This document shows, one piece after another, positions 17,322 through 26,970 of a stretch of 62,364 nucleotides of DNA. The notes below the pieces were generated by a model. That model ran no database searches. It was not told where the DNA came from and saw only the letters and a program-made list of their open reading frames with translations. Location of the stretch: positions 1 to 62,364 of the forward strand of contig CAZHAX010000017.1 of assembly GCA_964530325.1 (NCBI GenBank). The letters run 5' to 3'. Both the position numbers and the translations under genes were made by a program. This DNA comes from CAZHAX01 sp964530325 (lineage in GTDB: Bacteria; Chloroflexota; Anaerolineae; B4-G1). Numbering within the stretch: the stretch's first letter is position 1; each line of letters opens with the position of its first letter.

Positions 17322-17769
17322 GTTTCAGTCGTCCTTCAAGTACCGGGCGGGCTCTCCTCCTCCCCGCCGAGTCGACTCGTGCACCATCCATGGCACTCGA
17401 CGGGGCCTGCCCGCGCTTGACGCCCGCGCTACGCTTCTCCACCGGGAAGGCGACTGGCCCTCCTCCGCGCTTCATTCGCGCCCCCGGTCGTTCGGGTTGC
17501 CGACGAGGTGGCCCAGCAGGCTGCTCTGGATAGGGCGGGCAGCCCTGGCGGACTCAGCCTGTCAGTCTAAGGTGGCGCTAACTACCACGTGCTCGCGCTA
17601 TCGGCGAAGTCCGCGGCCGTCCTGGCTCATACGGGACTCGTGTTCTGCAGCCTGGCGCCCCGGCGGCGGCGCAAACCGACCGGCAAGAGTGACCCGGTTC
17701 ACGCGCTTCCCGGCAGGGCCGATTCCTTGTCCGGCACGAGTCCCCAGCAGCGTGCTGGTGGCCAGTGCG
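17322..17769. other. Gene-free stretch
   Basis: Between the TPR protein start and the subtilase stop I see no supported gene, terminator or repeat. Confidence 0.5.
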
Positions 17770-20343
17770 TCAGATCAGCAGCTGGATCGTCACATGGATC
17801 CGGTCCTGCGACTCCTCGCCATCGCTGTCCCTGACGATGAGCGTGATGGTGTGAGTAGTCGAGCCGCTCACGGCGTGAAGCCGAACGGTGATCGTCGTCA
17901 ATCCGGGACCTGAACCCAGGAGCCCCTCCACATCTGAGTACCATTCCACGGTCACGTCGCTGCCGTCCTCCGGATCCCAGGCCTCGGCCTCGAACGATAC
18001 GGTGGCGTAGTACCCTTCGTCGTCCTGCACTACGGGCGTGTAGCTCGTACCATCCTGCGGGCTGGTGATCTCGGCGGTGGGAGCCTGGTTGCCGGCACAC
18101 TGCTCGTCGCTCTGGGGCAGTATCGTGAGATAGATCGAGACCTCGCCTGGCAGCCCTTGCGGGTCTGTGGCCCTCAGCGTGACGGTGTGACTGCCGATCC
18201 TCAGCCGGTCGGTTGTATAGGAGCGGCCCCAACCGAATTGCCCGTCCAGGCTGGAGATCCACAGGAACGCGCTGTCGTCCAGTCCACCGGTGAAGATCTC
18301 GTTCGGGTCTGTCGCGTCACCGCGGAAGATGATGCCGTCACTGTCGCAGAAGCGCTGGGTGCTGCTGGGCTGGCTGATCACCACCACCGGCGGAGAGTTG
18401 CCGATCTCGATGGTGATCTCCTGGAACGTCTCCTCTGAGAAGTCGCTCTCCAGGCCGGAGACGGCCAGCCTGATGCTGCGCTCGCCTGCGGCCAAGTCGT
18501 TCGCGCTGGCGCTGAGTGGCTTGGTGTGGACGCCCTCCTCGCTCGTCCTGCGGATGGTCACGGTCTCCTCCCAGAAGGTGCCCACGCCGCTGGCGATCCA
18601 CTGCACCCGGCAGCGCACGTCTTCGCCGGGCTCAGAGATGATGGTGATCTGACCGACGAAGCTGACCGGCTGGCCCACCTCGTGCGCCGATCCATCGGCG
18701 GGCGAGGTGATCTGCGCGTGGATCGAGGGCGGGGCGGCTGCCAGAACGGCGTCGAAGGCGTTGACCCGGTTGGTGCCGTAGTAGTCCTGTGCCGTCTCCT
18801 GCATCAACGTCCATACTTCGTCGGCGCTCAGCGCCGGATTGGCCGCCCAGATCAGAGCGGCCACTCCTGCGGCGAATGGGGAGGACATGCTCGTGCCCCC
18901 GGTGCAGTGGGCCTCGTTGGCTGTGTTGTCCGGACTAGGCCCCACGAAGACCCAGTAGGGAGCGTAGATATCGACGTTGCCGGAGCCGTAGTTCGACCCC
19001 GAGTCCCTATACTCCTGGTCGGTGGCCAGGCCGCCAACGCAGATCACGCCCACGCACTCGCAAGGTATGTGCCAGGTATCCTCCCAGCATCTGATCGGGT
19101 CACAGTGCCTGTAGTCGACGTTCTGACCGTCGTTTCCCGCTGCAGAGAAGAGCAGCACGCCTCGATCGTGCAGGGCCCGCGTGGTGGCCTCCAGGGGATC
19201 CCAGGCCAGTCCTAGGAACGAGGGCATCGACCAGCTGTAGCTCATGTTGATGATTCTGGCGCCGTGGTCGTAGGCAGCCCACAGACCATTCGTCGTATGC
19301 CAGCTGTCGTAATAGGTGAAGACGAGCACCGGCTCGGCCACCGGCCCGGCCACGCCGGCGGCGCCGTGGTAGTTGTCCGCCAGCGCCATGGCGGTGCTGG
19401 CCACTTCGGTGCCGTGCCACGGGCAGGGGTTGCCGCCGGTACAGGTGCCCAGATTGGAGTGCCCGATCGGATCGAAGACGCCGGGTACGACGGAGATGGC
19501 CGTCGGGGCGCGGAAGTCCTCGTCGACCCAGAAGCCCATGTCCAGGATGGCGATCTTGACCCGGCTGTCGAGAAGGCCTGCGGCCTCGAGCACCGACCAG
19601 GCCTCGGTCACCCCGATATCCTGGACCGTGCCGGTGGCGAAGTAGGCCCAGTCGTAGGCGTTGCGGCTGTAGGCTGGGCAAGGGCTGGCGCCGGGCCCCA
19701 CCGGGGCCTCCAGGGCGGAGTCCGGGATGGGATTGCCCGAACCAACCCAGTTGACGCTGAGAGAGTGGCCCAGGCGGGTTTCGGAGAGAACGAGCGCGAG
19801 GAGCCCCGCTCCCGCGTCGCTGGAGAAACGGAAGGTGCCGCCCGGGATGTAGCCACCCTCGGACGCAGCCAGCCCTTCAGCTTCTTCCGATAGGCTGTCG
19901 TGGCTCAGGCGGGCTCTGTCCGCGCGGATGAGGTAGATTGGCCGTAGGCCGGCTCCTCCATGTTCGGCGGGGTCGAGCTCGTACAGGAGCTCGCCGCCCA
20001 CTCGGTCAACCAGATCCTGGACCGCCGTGGGATCGTCGCTCTCGATCAGCACCTCGTCCTCTACGAAGCTGGTGACGTCGCCGTCAGGGTCGGCCAGCGC
20101 GGCCAGCGGACGGCTGCCGTCGCCATCGAAGCCGGGCAGGCTGCCCTGGACCGGCTGCACTTGGGGGTCGATCACGTAGACGAAGGGGGCGGAAGCTTCC
20201 GCCGCTTGCCCGCCGTCCGCGTCAGTCCCCAGCAGGTCGTCCAGTGTCCCCGAGAGCACCAGCCACAGCGCGAGTGCGACCAGGCACAACAGGACAGCCG
20301 CTCCTGCTATCATACCTGCTGCTGCCACCTTCTTGTTGGACAT
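17770..20343 (-). CDS. Membrane-anchored subtilisin-like serine protease with Ig-like C-terminal domains
   Basis: 857 aa from the ATG at 20343, 6 bases after GAGGAGG. An N-terminal membrane helix (residues 8-33) is followed by a propeptide-like region. The S8 peptidase domain (about 250-560) has Asp in KIAILDMGFW, His in CPWHGTEVAS, the oxyanion Asn in FSAAGNDGQN and Ser in GGTSMSSPFAAG. The C-terminal part (580-857) has three repeated Ig/PKD-like units starting ITSPADGS, ISQPSSTQ and ITSPQDGT. It should cleave proteins outside the membrane. The catalytic domain is complete. It probably shares a surface role with the adjacent TPR protein, but spacing does not require one operon. Confidence 0.9.
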   Translation of the reverse strand: MSNKKVAAAGMIAGAAVLLCLVALALWLVLSGTLDDLLGTDADGGQAAEASAPFVYVIDPQVQPVQGSLPGFDGDGSRPLAALADPDGDVTSFVEDEVLIESDDPTAVQDLVDRVGGELLYELDPAEHGGAGLRPIYLIRADRARLSHDSLSEEAEGLAASEGGYIPGGTFRFSSDAGAGLLALVLSETRLGHSLSVNWVGSGNPIPDSALEAPVGPGASPCPAYSRNAYDWAYFATGTVQDIGVTEAWSVLEAAGLLDSRVKIAILDMGFWVDEDFRAPTAISVVPGVFDPIGHSNLGTCTGGNPCPWHGTEVASTAMALADNYHGAAGVAGPVAEPVLVFTYYDSWHTTNGLWAAYDHGARIINMSYSWSMPSFLGLAWDPLEATTRALHDRGVLLFSAAGNDGQNVDYRHCDPIRCWEDTWHIPCECVGVICVGGLATDQEYRDSGSNYGSGNVDIYAPYWVFVGPSPDNTANEAHCTGGTSMSSPFAAGVAALIWAANPALSADEVWTLMQETAQDYYGTNRVNAFDAVLAAAPPSIHAQITSPADGSAHEVGQPVSFVGQITIISEPGEDVRCRVQWIASGVGTFWEETVTIRRTSEEGVHTKPLSASANDLAAGERSIRLAVSGLESDFSEETFQEITIEIGNSPPVVVISQPSSTQRFCDSDGIIFRGDATDPNEIFTGGLDDSAFLWISSLDGQFGWGRSYTTDRLRIGSHTVTLRATDPQGLPGEVSIYLTILPQSDEQCAGNQAPTAEITSPQDGTSYTPVVQDDEGYYATVSFEAEAWDPEDGSDVTVEWYSDVEGLLGSGPGLTTITVRLHAVSGSTTHTITLIVRDSDGEESQDRIHVTIQLLI

Positions 20344-20995
20344 CGTCCGCCTCCTCTCGATGGGCGGGCCAGCAGGGGTGCACGATGAGCCGGCGTCAGC
20401 GGACGGAGCGTTAGCCGCGCCCGTCGCTGTCACGACCGGCATCGGCAGGCGCGCCGGCTGCCGTGAGCAGCACCTCGTGCCCGCGTTTCTTAGCTGGGGT
20501 GTGCCTGGCTGCCGGTGGTAGCAACCACGGGGACGTCAGGGAGAGCGCGGCGGAAAGGGGAGAGCGAACTGCTGAAGAGGGGCCGCCCAGCTCAGGGACC
20601 AGCTCTCCTTGGCGAGCGCGTTCGTCGCCAGTCTGTTCCCTCCTTGGTCAGACTGCTGTCTGATCCACTCACATTGTAGTCAAGTCACGATGGGCTGTCA
20701 AGGCCTGCTGGCAAAGGAGGGTCCGGCGGACTCACGAGACGCCCGCCGCTCTTGTCGCTAACCGCGGCCCGGCACCAGATCTCTGGACAGCGTCCCGGCC
20801 CACGGGCCGTCGGGCGTTGACGTCCAGGGAGGACCGACTCACTGCCTGCTCTGCAGGCGTCCGTCGTCCGGGCCGTGGAGGCGAATGATGGGATGGGCTC
20901 CCAGCCTGCCCAACGCTGTGCCGGCTGGCTAATGCCATGATGCCTCTGTGCTTTCTGTGGTGAACCCCTCTCCAAGATCCAGCATCGAGCTCCGG
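20344..20995. other. Divergent intergenic region
   Basis: About 650 bases separate the subtilase start from the nrtR promoter. No gene with a ribosome site and recognisable protein is seen on either strand. The subtilase promoter should lie here but no clear hexamers were found. Confidence 0.5.
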
Positions 20996-21041
20996 TTGAC
21001 ATAGCCCCTCTCAGCCGCTATAATAAGTGTAGGTCTGACAC
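20996..21041 (+). promoter_or_regulatory. nrtR promoter with NrtR operator
   Basis: TTGACA (20996-21001), 17 bases, TATAAT (21019-21024) is a perfect sigma-70 promoter. GTGT-AGGTCTG-ACAC (21027-21041) begins two bases after the -10 box and covers the start point. NrtR sites in other bacteria share a GT-N7-AC core. The site suggests autoregulation. Confidence 0.8.
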
Positions 21042-21054
21042 GAGGGGGATCCCT

Positions 21055-21732
21055 ATGGCACTGGCAGACTACCCGCACCCTTCCGTAACCGTCGACGTGA
21101 TCGTCTTCAGGCTGTTCGAGGCCGATCTGCAGGTGCTCCTGATCAGGCGCGGGCACGATCCGTTCGCTGGCATGTGGGCCGTCCCGGGCGGCTTCGTCGA
21201 CATCGACGAGTCGCTCGACGGCGCTGCCAAGCGAGAGCTGGAGGAGGAGACCGGCCTGCGGGACGTCTACCTGGAGCAGCTCTACACCTTCGGCGACGTG
21301 GATCGGGACCCCCGCGGCCGTGTGATCACCATCGCCTACTTCGCCCTCGTCCCGGCCGCCGAGCAGCAGCCGCACGCCGGCGACGACGCCACAGAAGCCG
21401 GCTGGTGGTCAGTATACGACCTGCCCCCTCTGGCCTTCGACCATGCCGAGATCCTGGACTACGCCCTGCAGCGACTGCGCTACAAACTCGAGTACACCGC
21501 GGTCGGCTTCGAGCTGCTGCCCGCGTCCTTCACGCTGACCGAGCTGCAGACAGCCTACGAGATCATCCTCGGCGAGGAACTGGACAAGCGCAACTTCCGG
21601 CGCAAGGTGAAGGCTGCGGACGTGATCGAGGAGACCGGCGACTTCCAGACAGGCGAGGGGCGGCCGGCCAGGCTCTACCGCTTCCGCGAAGACGCCGTAG
21701 CAGAGACCAAAGCGCGGCGTCTCTTCCCGTAG
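21055..21732 (+). CDS. nrtR: NrtR-type Nudix regulator of NAD metabolism
   Basis: 225 aa. An N-terminal Nudix domain (residues 8-140) is joined to a C-terminal winged-helix domain (about 150-225, FTLTELQTAYEIILGEELDKRNFRRK), the NrtR architecture. NrtR is a repressor released by ADP-ribose or related NAD products. The Nudix box is intact here (GGFVDIDES...RELEEETGL), so hydrolase activity is also possible; many NrtRs have lost it. The context is decisive: it precedes nadE-C-A-B, and matching operators cover both promoters. A plain ADP-ribose hydrolase is the main alternative. Confidence 0.88.
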   Translation: MALADYPHPSVTVDVIVFRLFEADLQVLLIRRGHDPFAGMWAVPGGFVDIDESLDGAAKRELEEETGLRDVYLEQLYTFGDVDRDPRGRVITIAYFALVPAAEQQPHAGDDATEAGWWSVYDLPPLAFDHAEILDYALQRLRYKLEYTAVGFELLPASFTLTELQTAYEIILGEELDKRNFRRKVKAADVIEETGDFQTGEGRPARLYRFREDAVAETKARRLFP

Positions 21733-21752
21733 CTGTAGAGCCAAGCTTCCCC

Positions 21753-21805
21753 TTGACAGACGGCGCGGAACGGGGTATACTTAGTGTACAGCCTACACTA
21801 AGTAT
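21753..21805 (+). promoter_or_regulatory. nad operon promoter with palindromic NrtR operator
   Basis: TTGACA (21753-21758), 17 bases, TATACT (21776-21781). The perfect 12-bp inverted repeat ATACTTAGTGTA / TACACTAAGTAT (21777-21788, 21794-21805) has a GTGT-N7-ACAC core (21784-21798) and starts at the same distance from the -10 box as in the nrtR promoter. Binding would block transcription start. Confidence 0.88.
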
Positions 21806-21864
21806 GAAGGGCGCCTTGCCTTGGGACCGCCGGACCGGGCCCAGAGGGCGCCGGGGGAGGTGCG

Positions 21865-22593
21865 ATGTCGACTGCGGATAGGATCGCGGCCTGGCTGGCG
21901 GACTATGCGGACTCTGCCGGTGCCAGGGGCTTCGTCTTTGGGCTCAGCGGGGGGGTCGATTCAGCCGTCGTCGCCGCGCTGGCGGCCCGGGCAGCGGGAG
22001 CTGAGAATACACTCGGGGCGCTGATGCCCTGTCACTCGACCTCCGACGACGAACGCCTCGGCAAGCTTGTTGCAGACACCTTCGCCATCCCGACGGTCCG
22101 TATCGATCTGACGCCCACGTTCAACGCCCTGCTGCAGTCGCTCCCCAAGTCCGGCCATCCGCTGGCCGGGGCGAACGTCAAGCCCCGGCTGCGCATGACC
22201 GTCCTCTACTACCTGGCCCAGTCCAACTCCTACCTGGTTCTCGGCTCCGGCAACAAGTCTGAGCTCGCTGTCGGCTACTTCACCAAGTTTGGCGACGGGG
22301 CCTGTGACCTCCTCCCGCTGGGCGGACTCTACAAGACGCAGGTCTGGCAGCTGGCCGCCGAGCTCGGCGTGCCCCAGGAGGTCATCGACCGCCCTCCGTC
22401 CGCTGGACTGTGGCAGGGTCAGACCGACGAAGCTGAGCTGGGGATCACCTACCGCGAGCTCGATCGTGTCCTGGCGGCTGCCGGGGCAGGCGATACGTCG
22501 GAGATAGACGCCGATCTTCTGGACAGGGTCCAGGAGATGATAGCCCGCTCTGAGCACAAGCGGGCTCCAGCGCCGGTCTTCCACGCGGAGTAG
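21865..22593 (+). CDS. nadE: NH3-dependent NAD+ synthetase
   Basis: 242 aa, the length of ammonia-dependent forms without a glutaminase domain. The ATP-pyrophosphatase loop (FGLSGGVDSAVVAAL), LGSGNKSELAVGYFTKFGDG and the PPSAGLWQGQTDE block are characteristic. It converts nicotinate adenine dinucleotide to NAD+ with ATP and ammonia in the cytosol. First gene of the nad operon, about 75 bases after the predicted start point, and followed after 4 bases by nadC. Confidence 0.96.
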   Translation: MSTADRIAAWLADYADSAGARGFVFGLSGGVDSAVVAALAARAAGAENTLGALMPCHSTSDDERLGKLVADTFAIPTVRIDLTPTFNALLQSLPKSGHPLAGANVKPRLRMTVLYYLAQSNSYLVLGSGNKSELAVGYFTKFGDGACDLLPLGGLYKTQVWQLAAELGVPQEVIDRPPSAGLWQGQTDEAELGITYRELDRVLAAAGAGDTSEIDADLLDRVQEMIARSEHKRAPAPVFHAE

Positions 22594-22597
22594 GAAA

Positions 22598-23455
22598 GTG
22601 ACCGCTGAGGAGATCCTTCGTGCGGCTGAGCCGCTGATCGAGCTGGCCTTTGCCGAGGATATCGCCGCTGGCGACGCCACCTCGCAGGCGGTGCTGCCGG
22701 AGGACCTCGCTGTCCGGGGCTGCATCGTGGCCAAGGAGGACGGCGTCGTGGCCGGACTGGCGATCGCCGGCGCGGTCTTTGCCCGTGTGGGGCCGCGTCT
22801 CTCCTTCGAGCAGGTCGTCGCCGACGGCACGGTCGTCGCTCCGGGCGACGTCGTCGCCACCGTAGAGGGCCCGGCTCGAGGCATGCTCGCCGCCGAACGG
22901 ACGGCGCTCAACTTCCTGCAGCGTCTCTCCGGCATCGCCACGCTGACTCGAGCATTTGTCGACGCCGTGGCAGGCACAGAGGCCGTGATACTCGATACCC
23001 GGAAGACGCACCCGGGCTACCGTGTTCTGGAGAAGTACGCCGTGCGCATGGGCGGCGGCCAGAACCATCGCCTCAGCCTGAGCGACATGCTGCTGGTGAA
23101 GGACAATCACATCGAGGCCGCCGGTTCGATCACCACGGCGGTGAAACGGGCCCGGGGCGAGTTCCCCGATCTGCCTATCGAGGTCGAAGTCACTGACATA
23201 GATCAGCTGCGCCAAGCGCTGGCGCTGAAGCCGGATCGGATCATGCTCGATAACTTCGACCCGGGCGCCATGCGAGACGCCGTGCGCATCACCGCCGGGA
23301 CGGTGCCCCTCGAGGCATCCGGCGGGGTCACGCTGGAAACGGTGCGGGCGATCGCCGAGACAGGGGTCGATTTCATCTCCGTCGGCGCGCTGACCCACTC
23401 GGCGCCGGCTCTCGACCTGAGCCTCGAGGTTGCCCCGCCAGGAGGAGAGCCATGA
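22598..23455 (+). CDS. nadC: Nicotinate-nucleotide diphosphorylase (carboxylating), quinolinate phosphoribosyltransferase
   Basis: 285 aa from a GTG 4 bases after the nadE stop. It converts quinolinate and PRPP to nicotinate mononucleotide with release of CO2. Diagnostic segments are ERTALNFLQRLSGIAT, DTRKTHPGYRVLEKYAVRMG, HRLSLSDMLLVKDNHI, IMLDNF and LEASGGV. Full length, and its stop overlaps the nadA start (ATGA). Confidence 0.96.
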   Translation: MTAEEILRAAEPLIELAFAEDIAAGDATSQAVLPEDLAVRGCIVAKEDGVVAGLAIAGAVFARVGPRLSFEQVVADGTVVAPGDVVATVEGPARGMLAAERTALNFLQRLSGIATLTRAFVDAVAGTEAVILDTRKTHPGYRVLEKYAVRMGGGQNHRLSLSDMLLVKDNHIEAAGSITTAVKRARGEFPDLPIEVEVTDIDQLRQALALKPDRIMLDNFDPGAMRDAVRITAGTVPLEASGGVTLETVRAIAETGVDFISVGALTHSAPALDLSLEVAPPGGEP

Positions 23456-24498
23456 GCGAGTCCCATGTGCGGGAGCTGAAGAGGCAGCTGGGTGACTCCC
23501 TCGTCATCCTGGGCCACCACTACCAGCGGGACGAGGTGATCCAGTTCGCCGACCTGCGTGGTGATTCGCTCAAGCTGGCCCAGGACGCCGCCAAGTGCCG
23601 CGACGCCCGCTACATAGTCTTCTGCGGCGTCCACTTCATGGCGGAGACTGCGGCGATCCTGGCCCAGCCGGGGCAGGAGGTGCTGCTGCCCGACCTTAAG
23701 GCCGGCTGCCCTCTGGCGGATATGGCCAGGCGGGAGGATGTGGAGAGGGCCTGGCAGGAGATCGGCGTCGTGGTGGATGTCGACGGCGAGGTTACCCCGG
23801 TGACCTACGTCAACTCCGCGGCGACGCTTAAGGCCTTCTGCGGCGAGCGCAGCGGATCCGTATGTACGTCCTCTAATGCAGCACCTGTGCTCGACTGGGC
23901 GTTGGCTCAGAGGCCGCGGGTCCTGTTCTTCCCCGACCAGCACCTGGGGCGCAATACGGCGAAGAGCATGGGCATCCCGCTCGATGAGATGGTGGAGTGG
24001 AACCCGAGAAAGCTGCTCGGCGGGAACGACGAGGAGGCGCTGACGCGGGCGAAGATCATTCTGTGGCGCGGGTGGTGCAACGTGCATCAGCGCTTCCTGC
24101 CCGAGGACGTGACAGCCTGGCGGGAACGGGAGCCGGGGATACGCGTCATCGTGCATCCGGAGTGCAAGATGGAGGTCGTCGATCTGGCCGACGAGGCGGG
24201 TTCGACCTCCTACATCATCCGCCGCGTCGAGGAGGCGGAGCCGGGCACGAAATGGGCCATCGGCACCGAGGCGAACCTCGTCCATCGGCTGCGCGATGAG
24301 CATCCCGATCAGTTCGTCGCCTCGCTGTCCGGGCAGCCGAGCTACTGCCGCACGATGAACCTGATTACGCTTGAGAAGCTGGAACGAATCCTGGAGGGCC
24401 TGGTTCGGGACGAGCTGCTCAATCGGATAACCGTGGGGCCGGACGTGGCGCGAGCGGCCCGGGTGGCGCTCGAGCGAATGCTGGAGGTGAGCGGATGA
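23452..24498 (+). CDS. nadA: Quinolinate synthase
   Basis: 348 aa. It condenses iminoaspartate with dihydroxyacetone phosphate to quinolinate with a [4Fe-4S] cluster. Cysteines in FCGVHFMAET, SVCTSSNA and VHPECKMEV are the expected cluster ligands, and ILGHHYQRDEV and YVNSAA are typical. It overlaps nadC and nadB by 4 bases each, so the genes are translationally coupled. Confidence 0.96.
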   Translation: MSESHVRELKRQLGDSLVILGHHYQRDEVIQFADLRGDSLKLAQDAAKCRDARYIVFCGVHFMAETAAILAQPGQEVLLPDLKAGCPLADMARREDVERAWQEIGVVVDVDGEVTPVTYVNSAATLKAFCGERSGSVCTSSNAAPVLDWALAQRPRVLFFPDQHLGRNTAKSMGIPLDEMVEWNPRKLLGGNDEEALTRAKIILWRGWCNVHQRFLPEDVTAWREREPGIRVIVHPECKMEVVDLADEAGSTSYIIRRVEEAEPGTKWAIGTEANLVHRLRDEHPDQFVASLSGQPSYCRTMNLITLEKLERILEGLVRDELLNRITVGPDVARAARVALERMLEVSG

Positions 24499-26084
24499 GC
24501 CCGGTGCGGACGGACGTGCTCGTCATCGGCTGCGGGATCGCCGGAGCGACAGCGGCGTTCCAGCTGGCCCAGGACCAGGAGCGCCAGATCACCGTCGTTA
24601 CCCGTGCCCAGCGTCCGGAGGACTCGAACACCTATCACGCGCAGGGCGGCATCGTCACGCTGGGGCCCGATGACAGCGCAGCCCTGCTCGTTGAGGATAT
24701 CCTCGCCGCCGGAGCCGGCTTGAGCTTGCCGTCCGCGGCGAAGATCCTGGCCGAGGAGGGGCCCGGCCTGGTGCAGGAGCTGCTCGTCGACCGGGCCGGC
24801 GTTGCCTTCGATCGGACGGACGAGGGCGAGCTGTGCTACGGTCGGGAGGCGGCCCATTCGCGCGATAGGATCCTCCACGTGGGAGACGCCACCGGCAAGG
24901 CGATCGCCGACGCTCTGCTGGCCCTCCTCGATCGATTGCCTAACGTTGAGATCGTCTCCGGGGCCACGGCGGTCGACCTGATCACCTTCCCGCACCACGC
25001 CGTCGACCAGCTCACCGTCTACCAGCCGATCACCTGCCACGGCGCCTACGTCTTCGATCAATCGCACCGCGAGGTGCATCGCTATCTGGCCGGGGTGGTT
25101 ATTCTGGCCACCGGCGGCCTCGGTCGCATCTTCAGGCATACCACCAACCCGCCGGGCGCGCGTGGGGATGGTCTGGCCATGGCCTATCGCGCGGGGGCTC
25201 GGGTGATCAACGCCGAGTACGTCCAGTTCCATCCCACCACGCTGGCCGCCCCAGGAGGGGAGGGCTTTCTCATCTCTGAAGCCGTGCGCGGCGAGGGCGG
25301 GAAGCTGCTCACGCCCGATGGCCGCTACTTCATGGCGGACTACGCCCCGGAGTGGGGAGATCTGGCGCCCCGCGACGTCGTGGCCCGGGCGATTCATCAT
25401 GAGATGGTGGAGAACGGGTACGAGCACGTGCTGCTTGATATCACCTCGCTCTCCGCCGAGCGGCTCGAGGAGCGCTTCCCCACCATCTATGCCCGTTGTC
25501 TCTCGCTGGGGATCGACATGGCGCGCCAGCCGATACCGGTCGTACCCGCCGCCCACTATTTCTGCGGTGGCGTGTGGACGGACGAGTGGGGCAGGACGAG
25601 GATCCGCGATCTCTACGCCGTCGGCGAAGTCGCCTGCACCGGCCTGCACGGCGCCAACCGCCTGGCCTCGACCTCCTTGCTGGAAGGACTGGTGTGGGGC
25701 GACCGAGCAGCTCGAGATATTCGCAGCCGTAAGGAGTACCCGGTGCCCAGACCTGAGGAGGTGCCCCACTGGGAGGAGGAAGGGCTGGAGGAGGAGGCTG
25801 ACCCGGCGCTCATCTGGCGCGACATGCGGACGATCCAACACACTATGTGGCACTACGTGGGCCTGGCCCGATCGGGGCGGCGGCTGGCGCGGGCGCTGCG
25901 TGACCTCAGCCACCTGAGGCAGGATGTCGAGGACTTCTACCGGGTGACTCGGCTGAACGACGCGCTGATCGGCCTGCGCCACAGCGTGCAGGCGGCGCTG
26001 ATCGTCGCCGCCGCGGCGCAGCACAATCGGCAGAGCCGCGGCTGCCACTACCGGGACGACACGAAGGGGACCGCGCCGATCTGA
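24495..26084 (+). CDS. nadB: L-aspartate oxidase
   Basis: 529 aa. It oxidises L-aspartate to iminoaspartate, the NadA substrate. The FAD-binding N-terminus (DVLVIGCGIAGATAAFQLA), THAQGGI-type motif (NTYHAQGGI), FRHTTNPPGARGDGLAMAYRAGA, FHPTTL and the C-terminal YAVGEVACTGLHGANRLASTS block identify it within the fumarate reductase/succinate dehydrogenase flavoprotein family. Together with NadA, NadC and NadE it makes the pathway from aspartate complete except for NadD, which is not in the window. Confidence 0.95.
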   Translation: MSPVRTDVLVIGCGIAGATAAFQLAQDQERQITVVTRAQRPEDSNTYHAQGGIVTLGPDDSAALLVEDILAAGAGLSLPSAAKILAEEGPGLVQELLVDRAGVAFDRTDEGELCYGREAAHSRDRILHVGDATGKAIADALLALLDRLPNVEIVSGATAVDLITFPHHAVDQLTVYQPITCHGAYVFDQSHREVHRYLAGVVILATGGLGRIFRHTTNPPGARGDGLAMAYRAGARVINAEYVQFHPTTLAAPGGEGFLISEAVRGEGGKLLTPDGRYFMADYAPEWGDLAPRDVVARAIHHEMVENGYEHVLLDITSLSAERLEERFPTIYARCLSLGIDMARQPIPVVPAAHYFCGGVWTDEWGRTRIRDLYAVGEVACTGLHGANRLASTSLLEGLVWGDRAARDIRSRKEYPVPRPEEVPHWEEEGLEEEADPALIWRDMRTIQHTMWHYVGLARSGRRLARALRDLSHLRQDVEDFYRVTRLNDALIGLRHSVQAALIVAAAAQHNRQSRGCHYRDDTKGTAPI

Positions 26085-26122
26085 GGAGCCGCAATCGACC
26101 AGGGCCAACGGCGGGGTTGATT

Positions 26123-26962
26123 ATGAAGAAGGCTCTCACCATCGCCGGCTCCGATTCGGGTGGCGGAGCGGGCATTCAAGCGGACCTGAAAGCGTTCGCG
26201 GCCCGCGGCGTCTACGGCACCAGTGCCCTGACGGCGATCACGGCGCAGAATACCGTCGGCGTGTGGGGTGTCTACGAGCTGCCCGCCGACTTCGTCGGCG
26301 AGCAGATAGACGCCGTCATGGGCGATATCGGCGCCGACGCCTGGAAGACCGGGATGCTGGCGAACGCGGAGATCGTGTGCCTCGTCGCCGAGCGGGCCCG
26401 GCGCTACTCTGTTGGCCTGCTGGTCGTCGATCCGGTGATGGTGGCCAAGAGCGGCGATCCGCTGCTGCGAGAGGATGCCCGCCAGGCACTGGTCGAGCAG
26501 CTGATCGGGCTGGCCACGGTCGTCACGCCCAACGTCCATGAGGCGGAGGCGCTGACAGGTACGAAGATTGCCGGCCTGCACGAGGCGAAGGCTGCCGCGG
26601 CGGCGATCCAGGCTATGGGGGCGGCGAATGTAGTCGTCAAGGGCGGCCATTTGGAGCAGCCCGGCCGGGCCGTCGACGTTCTCTACGACGGCAAGACCTT
26701 CACCGCCTTCAGCGCTCCACGGATCGAGACGAAGAACACGCACGGCACGGGCTGCACCTTCGCTTCTGCCATCGCCGCCGAGCTGGCGAAAGGGCTGGCG
26801 GTGCCTGAGGCAGTGAGGGTGGCGAAGATCTACCTGACCGCCGCGCTGCGCGACGGCGCTCGGCGGGAGATCGGCGCCGGGCACGGTCCGCCCAGCCACT
26901 TCCTGGGCCGGGAGCTGGAGCTGCCCGCCGACGGGGCCGGCGTGGAGGTCTTCGAGGCCTAG
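26123..26962 (+). CDS. thiD: Hydroxymethylpyrimidine/phosphomethylpyrimidine kinase
   Basis: 279 aa from the ATG at 26123. It phosphorylates HMP and HMP-P in thiamine synthesis. ALTIAGSDSGGGAGIQADLK, VVDPVMVAKSGDPLL, TPNVHEAEALTG and NTHGTGCTFASAIAA (anion hole and catalytic Asp region) fit ThiD. The C-terminal 20 residues are acidic and extra. It lies 38 bases after nadB, in the same direction, and is probably the last gene of the nad operon, although it belongs to vitamin B1 synthesis; no other thi gene and no TPP riboswitch is present. Confidence 0.93.
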   Translation: MKKALTIAGSDSGGGAGIQADLKAFAARGVYGTSALTAITAQNTVGVWGVYELPADFVGEQIDAVMGDIGADAWKTGMLANAEIVCLVAERARRYSVGLLVVDPVMVAKSGDPLLREDARQALVEQLIGLATVVTPNVHEAEALTGTKIAGLHEAKAAAAAIQAMGAANVVVKGGHLEQPGRAVDVLYDGKTFTAFSAPRIETKNTHGTGCTFASAIAAELAKGLAVPEAVRVAKIYLTAALRDGARREIGAGHGPPSHFLGRELELPADGAGVEVFEA

Positions 26963-26970
26963 CGGACCGC

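Noticed and set aside
21055..21732. Plain ADP-ribose pyrophosphatase
   Set aside because: The extra winged-helix domain, nad neighbours and operators fit NrtR better; enzyme activity may still exist.
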